From positions 1,467-6,912 of the forward strand of contig VXZF01000535.1 of the NCBI GenBank assembly GCA_009845645.1: a stretch of 5,446 nucleotides of DNA, read 5' to 3'. Below the pieces are notes generated by a model that had not been told where the DNA came from, made no database searches, and saw only the letters and a list, made by a program, of their open reading frames with translations. Of the stretch, positions 1-5,446 are shown in pieces. The stretch is from Gemmatimonadota bacterium. Its GTDB lineage: Bacteria > Latescibacterota > UBA2968 > UBA8231. The position numbers and the translations under genes were made by a program. The stretch's first letter is position 1, and every line of letters starts with the position of its first letter.

Positions 1-611
1 CCTATGGCACCGAGGTCATGCCGGAGCGCACGCTCAGGATGGCCAACGAAGCGTTTCCGCAAGCGCGCTTCCTACAGACCTACGGCCTCAGCGAGCTCGG
101 CATCCTGCGCTCCAAGTCTGCATCCAGCGATTCGCTGCTGGTGAAGATAGGCGGTGAGGACTACGAAACCCGAGTTGTGGACGGCAGGCTGCAGGTCCGA
201 GCCCAATCGTCGATGCTGGGATACCTGAACGCACCCAGCCCGTTCGACGCGGACGGATGGTTCGACACTGGAGATTCGGTGATCCGGGAGGGCGACTATT
301 ACCGCATCCTAGGGCGGCAGTCGGACATTATTAACGTCGGTGGCCAGAAGGTGTACCCCTCGGAGGTGGAACAGGTCATTGCCGAGATGAACGGGGTCCT
401 CGACGTATCTGTGAAGGGCGAGGAACACCTGCTCATGGGCCACGTCGTCACTGCCACTGTACAGATGGAAGAACCAGTCTCAGGAGTTCAAATGCGCAAG
501 CGGATTGCCAAGTACTGCAAGGGGCGCCTGCAGCCGTTCATGCTCCCGGTCAAGGTCAAAGTGGTCACCGAAGGACAAGTTAATTACCGCTTCAAAAAGA
601 TCCGACGCTAG
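1..611 (+). CDS. Stand-alone AMP-forming acyl/aminoacyl ligase (ANL superfamily), C-terminal part, 5' end outside the window
   Basis: This is the C-terminal ~200 residues of an adenylate-forming enzyme that would activate a carboxylic acid with ATP and pass it to a thiol, probably the carrier protein encoded two genes downstream. The reading frame is open from base 3 (YGTEVMPERTL), so the ATG at 18 is internal and the true start is upstream. Core motifs are in order: A5 TYGLSE (nt 78-95), A7 GWFDTGD (255-275), and A8 hinge GRQSDIINVGGQKVYPSEVE (312-371). The last residues, NYRFKKIRR, stand where A10 (normally GKxxR) should be; the second Lys of FKK is the likely catalytic lysine. The SKSASSDSLLVKIGGEDYET stretch between A5 and A7 replaces the usual longer segment and, from memory, marks a subfamily of stand-alone ligases paired with a small carrier protein and an SDR. 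Most substrate-pocket residues lie upstream, so the substrate cannot be read. The halogenase gene follows after 19 bases. Confidence 0.92.
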   Translation, partial: YGTEVMPERTLRMANEAFPQARFLQTYGLSELGILRSKSASSDSLLVKIGGEDYETRVVDGRLQVRAQSSMLGYLNAPSPFDADGWFDTGDSVIREGDYYRILGRQSDIINVGGQKVYPSEVEQVIAEMNGVLDVSVKGEEHLLMGHVVTATVQMEEPVSGVQMRKRIAKYCKGRLQPFMLPVKVKVVTEGQVNYRFKKIRR

Positions 612-630
612 GAAGAGAGAATCAGCCATC

Positions 631-2352
631 ATGTCAAATAACAAATGCCAGCGGGTCGCAATCGTCGGCGGTGGACCGGCTGGCAGCGTCGCCGCGCTCT
701 GTCTGCGGAAGTTGGGACGCGATGTGGTCGTGTTCGAGCGGGAGAAGTTTCCTCGCTATCGGGTGGGAGAATCGCTGCTGCCCGGAACCATGGCGATCCT
801 GACCCGGCTGGGGGTGATGGACAGCATCAAGGCGGCGAATTTCGTCGAGAAGCGGGCCGCGACGTTCATCTGGGGCTCAGAGCAGACGCCCTGGACCTTC
901 ACCTTCTCAACGCCCAAGACCGCTCCGTGGGTGTACGACCACGCCTATCAAGTAACCCGCGCCGAATTCGATCAGATCCTACTGGACGCCGCCCGCGAGC
1001 GCGGTGCCGATGTCCGCGAGGAGCACGAAGTCACCGACATACAGACCGACGGCAATGGCAGTGTCGCCGTGGGCTGGAAAAACGGCGACTCTAGTGGCAC
1101 GCTGGAGGGCGATTTCATCATCGACGCCTCTGGGGCCCGTGGCATCATCGCCAAGAAGCTGAAGATGCGGCAGTTCGACCAGTACTTCCAGAACATGGCG
1201 GTCTGGTCCTACTACAAGGGCGGCAAGCGGTTCCAAGGCGACCTAGACGGCAACATCTTCTCAGTTGCGTTCGAGGAAGGGTGGATCTGGATCATACCAT
1301 TGAAGGACGACATCTACAGCGTGGGGGTAGTGACCGATAAGTCCGCCAGCGCCCGGATGCGCGACAGCGGGATCGAGACGTTCTACCAGCAGTGCTTGGA
1401 GATGTGTCCACTGGCGATGGAAATCCTAGAGAACGCCACGCGCTGCGAAGACGTGCGAGTGATACGCGAGTGGGCCTATGATGCCTCTTCGCTGTCGCTG
1501 GGTCGCGCCTTTCTCTGCGGCGACTCGGCCTGCTTCATCGACCCGCTGTTCTCACAGGGCGTACATCTGGCGACCTACTCGGCAATGCTGGCCGCCGCCG
1601 GTATTGATCACTTGTACCGCAATCCACAGGACGCCGACGAAATCCACCAGTGGTACGAACAGTCCTATCGAGATGCCTACAACCGCTATCACCAATTTCT
1701 AGCCGCGTTCTATTCTGCCAACTCCGCACTCGATTCGACGTTCTGGCGGCAGCGCAAGATCGCCGGGACAGAAGACAGTCGGTTCGCTGGCAAGGAGTGG
1801 TTCACCGCGCTCTCCGGCCAGCAGGTGGACGCTGGCGCACAGGGCGTCGAAGAGCTGGAGGCGCGCGCTGCGACCTTGGCCGACCTCTGGCAACACAACA
1901 AAAACGAGGTCACCGACCATTTCGACGAAACCGAACTCTCGCTGCGCCGGGTGCGCTGGGCCAGCCAACTGATGAAGGATTTCGGGCGGATGGCCCGGAT
2001 CACCTGGGTTGCAGATGAGGTGCGGCTAGTGCCGTCCTTCAAGGTCCATCCGACTTCGTTCGCGCTCGAGCGTCAGCATTTCATCGCTGACGAGCGCGGT
2101 CGGACCATGACTACCTATGCCCTTACCGAAGACCACCGCCGGCTCTTCGCGAGCCTGAAGAGCCATCCTCTGAGCTATCGAGAGTTGGCCGGGAAGTTGA
2201 AGGAGTTAAAGGGTCAAGGCACGCCCGTGCAGATCATCGGCCGACTGATTGAGGGCGACTTCCTGCGGGGATCTGACCAGAACGGCGATCCAGTAAAGAT
2301 TCGCGCGGCCTTGCGCTTCGGCGGGGTCGGTGCCGAGGACGACATCTCCTGA
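631..2352 (+). CDS. Flavin-dependent halogenase, phenol/pyrrole type, probably acting on a carrier-bound substrate
   Basis: The 573-residue protein should use FADH2, O2 and chloride or bromide to make HOX and halogenate an electron-rich ring. Seen in sequence: dinucleotide-binding GGGPAG (residues 13-18); VGESLLP (45-51); FVEKRAATFIWG (71-82), whose K74 aligns with the catalytic lysine of halogenases; the diagnostic WxWxIP motif as WIWIIP (218-223), which keeps monooxygenation low in this family; and the FAD/halide segment GDSACFIDPLFSQGVHLA (297-314), which includes the FxxPxxSxG signature. GESLLP and the xFxWG context resemble phenolic and carrier-tethered halogenases (PltA, PltM, CndH) rather than tryptophan halogenases. 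Residues ~480-573 form an extra C-terminal section that looks like a small winged helix. I chose the ATG at 631 because GGGPAG then sits at the normal N-terminal distance; an in-frame ATG at 505 would overlap the ligase by 107 bases. The purine-rich AGGAAGAGAGA at 610-620 is a weak ribosome site. No reductase partner is visible. Confidence 0.95.
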   Translation: MSNNKCQRVAIVGGGPAGSVAALCLRKLGRDVVVFEREKFPRYRVGESLLPGTMAILTRLGVMDSIKAANFVEKRAATFIWGSEQTPWTFTFSTPKTAPWVYDHAYQVTRAEFDQILLDAARERGADVREEHEVTDIQTDGNGSVAVGWKNGDSSGTLEGDFIIDASGARGIIAKKLKMRQFDQYFQNMAVWSYYKGGKRFQGDLDGNIFSVAFEEGWIWIIPLKDDIYSVGVVTDKSASARMRDSGIETFYQQCLEMCPLAMEILENATRCEDVRVIREWAYDASSLSLGRAFLCGDSACFIDPLFSQGVHLATYSAMLAAAGIDHLYRNPQDADEIHQWYEQSYRDAYNRYHQFLAAFYSANSALDSTFWRQRKIAGTEDSRFAGKEWFTALSGQQVDAGAQGVEELEARAATLADLWQHNKNEVTDHFDETELSLRRVRWASQLMKDFGRMARITWVADEVRLVPSFKVHPTSFALERQHFIADERGRTMTTYALTEDHRRLFASLKSHPLSYRELAGKLKELKGQGTPVQIIGRLIEGDFLRGSDQNGDPVKIRAALRFGGVGAEDDIS

Positions 2353-2365
2353 GACTAATTCGACG

Positions 2366-2373
2366 AAAGGAAG
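2366..2373 (+). promoter_or_regulatory. Ribosome binding site deciding the carrier protein start
   Basis: AAAGGAAG lies just before the ATG at 2378, with six bases between AGGA and the start codon. It is the clearest Shine-Dalgarno sequence in the operon. It supports 2378 over the in-frame upstream ATG at 2330, which lies inside the halogenase gene. Confidence 0.7.
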
Positions 2374-2377
2374 AAAC

Positions 2378-2692
2378 ATGCAGAAAGACGATCTGATTGA
2401 GCTGATGATCGGCCTAGCGGCTGACGCCCTTGAGGAAGAAGGCGTGGCAGAGCCCGTGCAAATCAACCGCGACTCACCGCTGCTGGGTTCCGAGGCCATT
2501 CTCAATTCCATGGGTCTGGTGACCCTCATTACCGGCGTCGAGTCGATTCTCGAAGAAGAGCACCAGATCGACGTGACACTGATTAGCGAGGACGCGTTTT
2601 CCCGCCAGCGGAGCCCCTTCCGCACGATTGACGCGCTGGCGGACTACATCCTGGAATTGTCCGGAGATGCCGTGGAAGCCGTCGGCGAATAG
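2378..2692 (+). CDS. Free-standing acyl/peptidyl carrier protein
   Basis: A 104-residue acidic, mainly helical protein with a carrier-protein fold pattern. The phosphopantetheine attachment site is read as S44 in LLGSEAILNSMGLVTLI (residues 35-51), preceded by the DSPLLG loop and followed by the acidic recognition helix containing VESILEEE. The residue before the serine is Asn, where most carriers have Asp (DSL/DSM). The second half carries EDAFSRQRSPFRTIDALADYI (71-91), which I recognise from memory as typical of carriers that travel with stand-alone ligases and SDRs rather than of fatty-acid AcpP. After modification by a phosphopantetheinyl transferase (not in this window) it should hold the acid activated by the upstream ligase as a thioester, where the halogenase and SDR could act. 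It lies 25 bases after the halogenase and 12 before the SDR. Confidence in the carrier assignment is high; the cargo is unknown. Confidence 0.9.
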   Translation: MQKDDLIELMIGLAADALEEEGVAEPVQINRDSPLLGSEAILNSMGLVTLITGVESILEEEHQIDVTLISEDAFSRQRSPFRTIDALADYILELSGDAVEAVGE

Positions 2693-2704
2693 GCAGGCCA
2701 TCCC

Positions 2705-3421
2705 ATGAACGGCGAATCGAACCCAGTGGCGCTGGTGACCGGAGCCAGCAAGGGAATCGGCAGGGCCTTGGTCGAGCATCTGCTCGGCCGCGGCTATCAA
2801 GTGGTCGGCTGCAGCCGCGGCGACGCGGGCTGGGAGGCAGAGGGATTCCTGCACCTGCAGGCCGACGTCTCCGACGAACCTCAGGTCAAATCCCTGTTTC
2901 GCGAGATTAAACGGCGCTACGGCCGGCTGGACGCTGCAATCAACAACGCGGCAGTCGCCTCGATGAACCACTTCTTACTGACGCCAGCGGCTTCTATCGA
3001 AAAGATGCTGAGCGCCAACGTCGTAGGCACATTTCTAGTCAGTCGCGAAGCAGCGAAGCTGATGCGAAAACGCCAATACGGGCGCATCGTCAACTTCAGT
3101 TCACTGGCGGTCCCCATGCGGCTGGCCGGTCAATCGGCGTACGCCGCGTCAAAGGCGTCGGTGGAAAGCCTTTCGCAGGTCATGGCTAGAGAACTAGCAG
3201 AGTACGGGATCACCGTGAACGTGATTGGCCCGTCCCCGATCGCGACCGACATGATCCGAGGGGTGCCAAAGGACAAAATCGAGCAACTCATCGACTACAT
3301 GGCCGTCAAGCGGCTAGGGACCTTCACCGATGTCGCAAACGTGCTGGACTTCTTCTTGCGGCGGGAGAGCGAAGCGGTCACCGGGCAGGTGATTTATCTC
3401 GGCGGGATTCCCAACGGCTAA
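2705..3421 (+). CDS. Short-chain dehydrogenase/reductase (FabG-like), classical SDR
   Basis: A 238-residue Rossmann-fold NAD(P)(H)-dependent oxidoreductase of typical classical SDR length. The cofactor loop is TGASKGIG (residues 12-19), the structural motif is NNAA (80-83), and the catalytic tetrad reads N105, S133, Y146 and K150 (YAASK) with the usual Ser-Tyr spacing of 13. The segment IGPSPIATDMIRGVP (174-188) replaces the common PGxxxT region, and the C-terminus VTGQVIYLGGIPNG closes the fold. Ser-Arg after the second beta strand (CSRGD, 36-40) suggests NADP(H), though this is inference. It begins 12 bases after the carrier gene behind a weak CAGG ribosome site and is the last gene of the operon, facing a convergent neighbour. 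A role in reducing a carrier-bound keto group, or oxidising a hydroxyl, follows from context only; the sequence does not reveal the substrate or direction. Confidence 0.93.
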   Translation: MNGESNPVALVTGASKGIGRALVEHLLGRGYQVVGCSRGDAGWEAEGFLHLQADVSDEPQVKSLFREIKRRYGRLDAAINNAAVASMNHFLLTPAASIEKMLSANVVGTFLVSREAAKLMRKRQYGRIVNFSSLAVPMRLAGQSAYAASKASVESLSQVMARELAEYGITVNVIGPSPIATDMIRGVPKDKIEQLIDYMAVKRLGTFTDVANVLDFFLRRESEAVTGQVIYLGGIPNG

Positions 3422-3441
3422 GGCGCTGGCCGCCGACAAGC

Positions 3442-3493
3442 AGGAGCGCAGTACTAGGGCAACTTATGGCTCTCTCGCCCGCTCTTCTTTTTT
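3442..3493 (+). terminator. Candidate weak Rho-independent terminator after the halogenase operon
   Basis: AGGAGCG (3442-3448) can pair with CGCTCTT (3480-3486), with one G-T pair. A smaller GGC/GCC pairing (3458-3460 with 3477-3479) is nested inside, and six T residues follow at 3488-3493. The position, 20 bases past the SDR stop and before the convergent gene's end, suits a terminator. The 31-base apical region makes the hairpin weak. A second pairing, TGGCCGC (3427-3433) with GCGGCCA (3495-3501), is also possible and would compete. Confidence 0.35.
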
Positions 3494-3514
3494 CGCGGCC
3501 AACCACGCCTCGAA

Positions 3515-4672
3515 TCACCCCCCCGGAAACGCGTACATCTCCAGCGCCGCCTCATCCACCTCAACACCCAAACCCGGCCGATCCGCGACCTTGTAGTAGC
3601 CATTTTCGGGTTCGTACGGCTCCTTGAGTATCCGGCTCTTCATCGCGTTGGCGTGGTGGCTGTGCTCCATAATCATGAAGTTCGGACACGACGCCGACCA
3701 CTCGACGGTCGCCGCCACCGATAGGATCCCACCCCCTCCGATGTGCGGCGCGACCGGAATGTTGTAGGTGTCGGCCAGCGTCGCAATCCGATGTCCTTCG
3801 GTAATCCCCGTCCGCGCGATGTCGTGCATCAAAATGTCGTACGCCCGGCGCTCGAACTGCTCGCGCATCTCGTAGCGAGTGCGCGTCCACTCCCCTATCG
3901 CCACCGCCATATCCAACGCCCGAGTTATCTCCGCCTGACCCGGTATATCGTCCGGTATGATCGGTGCTTCCAACCAAGTAAAACTTAGCTTCTCCAGTTC
4001 GCGACCCAGACGTATCGAGCTTGCGACCGTCTGCCGCATGTGCGTATCGACCATCAGCATAATGTCCGGCCCGACGCGCTGCCGCACGGCTCGGCAAATC
4101 TCCGCGACGCTCTCCACATCCGACAACAAGTGCAACTTCAGCGCCTTGTACCCATAGCCCACATGCTCCTCAGCCGCATCCGCAACCTTCACTGGATCCG
4201 TACCGCCGATCCCTGCGTAGAGCAAGATCTTCTCGCGATACCGCCCACCCGCAATTTTGTGTACCGGCTTCCCAATAGCCTTTCCCACAATATCCCACAA
4301 CGCGATGTCCGTTCCTGCAAGAGCGTCGATGTAGAAACCCGTCAGATGTCCGCGCTCCCGCATCGCATCGTAGTTGCACGTCCAAATCGCCTCGATGTCG
4401 AACGGATCGCGCCCCATCACCAACGGCCGCACCAATTCGCGCACGATCGTTGCAGTAGTGTTCGGCGACACCGGCGACTGCGCCTCACCCCACCCGACGA
4501 TCCCGTTGTCCGTCTCAATCCTGACAACGGTGGTCTCGTGATGGGGCGAGTAGATCGTTATAGATCTCGAATGGTCCACGTGGTAATCGCCTGCATCAAT
4601 GGTCGGCGTTTGCGACGCCTCTTCCGACTTACTGATCCGCAACGGGAATGCTCTAACGTCAGCTATTTTCAT
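3515..4672 (-). CDS. Mandelate racemase/muconate lactonizing-type enolase-superfamily enzyme (probable sugar-acid dehydratase or racemase)
   Basis: A 385-residue Mg-dependent enzyme that abstracts a proton next to a carboxylate. It has the N-terminal capping domain (GIVGWGEAQSPVSP, 57-70) followed by the TIM-like barrel. Metal ligands fit D209 (VDTH), E235 (LEAP) and E261 (IGEW). The general-base dyad of the mandelate racemase subgroup fits D284 (HDIARTG) with H310 (APHIGGGG), and E336 (IMEHSHH) fits the downstream acid. The second-strand base region reads YKALKLH (175-181), so K179 followed by H181 stands where many members have KxK. The ATG at 4672 has GGAG seven bases upstream and begins MKIADVRAFPLRI, the usual family start; a TTG start ten codons earlier is possible but lacks this signal. 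The gene converges on the halogenase operon and diverges from the efflux gene, so co-regulation with the operon is not implied. The exact substrate cannot be called. Confidence 0.92.
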   Translation of the reverse strand: MKIADVRAFPLRISKSEEASQTPTIDAGDYHVDHSRSITIYSPHHETTVVRIETDNGIVGWGEAQSPVSPNTTATIVRELVRPLVMGRDPFDIEAIWTCNYDAMRERGHLTGFYIDALAGTDIALWDIVGKAIGKPVHKIAGGRYREKILLYAGIGGTDPVKVADAAEEHVGYGYKALKLHLLSDVESVAEICRAVRQRVGPDIMLMVDTHMRQTVASSIRLGRELEKLSFTWLEAPIIPDDIPGQAEITRALDMAVAIGEWTRTRYEMREQFERRAYDILMHDIARTGITEGHRIATLADTYNIPVAPHIGGGGILSVAATVEWSASCPNFMIMEHSHHANAMKSRILKEPYEPENGYYKVADRPGLGVEVDEAALEMYAFPGG

Positions 4673-4679
4673 CGCTCTG

Positions 4680-4683
4680 CTCC
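4680..4683 (-). promoter_or_regulatory. Ribosome binding site of the enolase-superfamily gene
   Basis: Read on the minus strand this is GGAG, seven bases before the ATG that starts at 4672. It decides the start in favour of 4672 over the upstream in-frame TTG at 4702. Confidence 0.6.
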
Positions 4684-4720
4684 ATCGTATTTTGTCGATC
4701 AACCTAAATTCAGCATCCAG

Positions 4721-4755
4721 AGTAAGGGCGGTTCGCGCTCCGCACCGCCCTTACT
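4721..4755. repeat. Perfect 12-bp inverted repeat (strong hairpin) between divergent genes
   Basis: AGTAAGGGCGGT (4721-4732) is exactly the reverse complement of ACCGCCCTTACT (4744-4755), separated by 11 bases. Inside the loop GCG (4735-4737) can also pair with CGC (4741-4743), leaving a 3-base CTC tip and a 2-base bulge. Neither side is followed by a T-run, and both neighbouring genes point away, so it is not a simple terminator. It lies 48 bases upstream of the enolase-superfamily start and 75 bases upstream of the efflux gene start. It could be a regulator's operator, an mRNA leader hairpin for the minus-strand gene, or a REP-like palindrome. Confidence 0.8.
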
Positions 4756-4800
4756 TGCGCTGCATAACATCAGTAACTTAACTAAGTAGATATCTCGCAG

Positions 4801-4820
4801 CACCAAGTTAATTTTTGGTG
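4801..4820. repeat. Short inverted repeat next to the efflux gene start
   Basis: CACCAA (4801-4806) pairs with TTGGTG (4815-4820) around an 8-base AT-rich loop, ending 10 bases before the ATG at 4831. It occupies the place where a ribosome site would be expected, and no good Shine-Dalgarno sequence is visible there. It may be a small operator or a leader hairpin affecting translation, or chance. Confidence 0.4.
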
Positions 4821-4830
4821 GGCCAGCGAC

Positions 4831-5446
4831 ATGCCAATCATACCAATCAGACGCTCGGTCAGCCTATCGGCCATACGCTTTCGGTGCAACACCCTCCTAG
4901 TATTGCTGGCTCTGGTAACCGTCGGCTCTCTCATCTCCGCTTGCTCCCTTACCCTGAAGTCCCCTCCAGTTCCCAAATCGGTTGCGGAGTTACCCGACGA
5001 GTTTGCCAGCAGTGACGTTGCCGGCTCATACGAGCCGCTGGAGTGGTGGAGGACATTCGGCTACCCGGTGCTCGACCATGTAATCGAAGCGGTGCTGGCC
5101 TCAAACCTCGACCTAGCCGGGGCGGTCGCCCGGGTCGAGCAGGCCAAGGCGCGGGAACGCATCGCCAAATCCCCGGCGTTTCCGCTGCTTCAGCCTGCAG
5201 TTGGCGTCAATGATTTTGATACCCCTACCAATGCGGGAATCGGCGCGCAATTGGACGAATTGGGGCTGAGTTCCGGCGCAGATAGCGCAATCGGCATCGC
5301 GCTCCCCGACCGGCTCGGCCTTACTACCTACAACATCGGCGCGGAATTCGCCTACGAACTCGACTTCTGGGGCCGCAATCGCAACGACGCGCGCGCCGCC
5401 GGAGCCGAGCGGCTGGCTTCGGAAGCGGACTACCTGACGGCCCGCA
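4831..5446 (+). CDS. NodT-type outer-membrane factor lipoprotein of a tripartite efflux system, N-terminal part, 3' end outside the window
   Basis: 205 codons are visible and the frame stays open to the window edge. The family forms trimeric TolC-like channels that link an inner-membrane pump (RND, MFS or ABC) and a periplasmic adaptor to the outer membrane. The N-terminus has a basic, long n-region, a hydrophobic stretch (TLLVLLALVTVGSL, 21-34) and a lipobox ISAC with C38 as the lipidated residue. Family landmarks follow: the WWRTFGYPVLDHVIEAVLAS segment (72-91), NLDLAGAVARVEQAKARER (92-110) starting the first periplasmic helix, and YELDFWGRNRNDARAA (175-190), the classic YELDxWGR motif after the first beta hairpin. 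A full member would be around 450-500 residues, so more than half is missing. ATG 4831 is the only Met before the signal peptide, and an in-frame stop lies upstream at 4783-4785. It diverges from the enolase-superfamily gene; pump genes may follow beyond the window. Confidence 0.92.
   Translation, partial: MPIIPIRRSVSLSAIRFRCNTLLVLLALVTVGSLISACSLTLKSPPVPKSVAELPDEFASSDVAGSYEPLEWWRTFGYPVLDHVIEAVLASNLDLAGAVARVEQAKARERIAKSPAFPLLQPAVGVNDFDTPTNAGIGAQLDELGLSSGADSAIGIALPDRLGLTTYNIGAEFAYELDFWGRNRNDARAAGAERLASEADYLTAR

Noticed and set aside
505..630. Upstream in-frame ATG adding 42 residues to the halogenase
   Set aside because: It would overlap the ligase gene by 107 bases, the added peptide is Arg/Ser-rich and unlike the family, and the FAD-binding motif is already at its normal distance from the ATG at 631.
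2330..2377. Upstream in-frame ATG for the carrier protein
   Set aside because: It lies inside the halogenase gene, while the ATG at 2378 has a strong ribosome site and gives a normal carrier length.
2206..2971. Two minus-strand open frames (2206-2625 and 2474-2971) opposite the halogenase end, carrier and SDR genes
   Set aside because: They show no recognisable domain and lie fully opposite well-supported genes in GC-rich DNA, where such shadows are common.
4673..4702. Ten-residue N-terminal extension of the enolase-superfamily protein from a TTG start
   Set aside because: No ribosome site is seen there, and the ATG at 4672 has GGAG at good spacing and the usual family beginning.
4721..4755. 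The 12-bp inverted repeat as a Rho-independent terminator
   Set aside because: No T-run follows on either strand, and the flanking genes diverge, so there is no upstream transcript to end here.
4040..4789. A 249-residue plus-strand open frame opposite the enolase-superfamily gene
   Set aside because: Its composition is Arg/His/Pro-rich without any motif, and it lies antisense to a gene with a complete catalytic set.
4782..5015. Short open frames on both strands (4782-4976 minus, 4815-5015 plus) over the efflux gene start
   Set aside because: The plus-strand frame starting at 4831 gives a signal peptide, lipobox and outer-membrane factor motifs, which explains this DNA; the others show nothing.

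Overview
The window looks like chromosomal or metagenomic DNA from a Gram-negative, moderately GC-rich bacterium. The Gram-negative reading rests on the last gene, an outer-membrane factor lipoprotein with a clear lipobox. Nothing here fixes the phylum; Proteobacteria or an uncultured symbiont-like lineage would both fit. I see no tRNA, rRNA, CRISPR array or insertion sequence, and no gene-free stretch longer than about 160 bases.

Bases 1-3421 hold four tightly packed plus-strand genes with gaps of 19, 25 and 12 bases, almost certainly one operon whose start lies upstream of the window. In order they are the C-terminal part of a stand-alone AMP-forming acyl/aminoacyl ligase (ANL superfamily), a flavin-dependent halogenase of the phenol/pyrrole type, a free-standing phosphopantetheine carrier protein, and a FabG-like short-chain dehydrogenase/reductase (SDR). 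The simplest model is that the ligase activates a carboxylic acid and loads it on the carrier, the halogenase chlorinates or brominates the tethered substrate, and the SDR reduces or oxidises an intermediate. From memory, the ligase, carrier and SDR resemble a recurrent three-gene cassette. The halogenase sits between the ligase and carrier genes, which is the most interesting feature of the window.

Bases 3422-3514 are a short convergent intergenic region with a weak hairpin-plus-T-run terminator candidate. Bases 3515-4672, on the minus strand, encode a complete mandelate racemase/muconate lactonizing-type enolase-superfamily enzyme with its metal ligands and His-Asp dyad intact. It is probably a sugar-acid dehydratase or racemase and may not belong to the halogenase pathway.

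Bases 4673-4830 separate two divergent genes. They contain a perfect 12-bp inverted repeat forming a strong hairpin, and a smaller 6-bp inverted repeat just ahead of the next start codon. From 4831 to the window end runs the N-terminal part of a NodT-type outer-membrane efflux lipoprotein, which continues beyond the window and could export the halogenated product or serve an unrelated pump.
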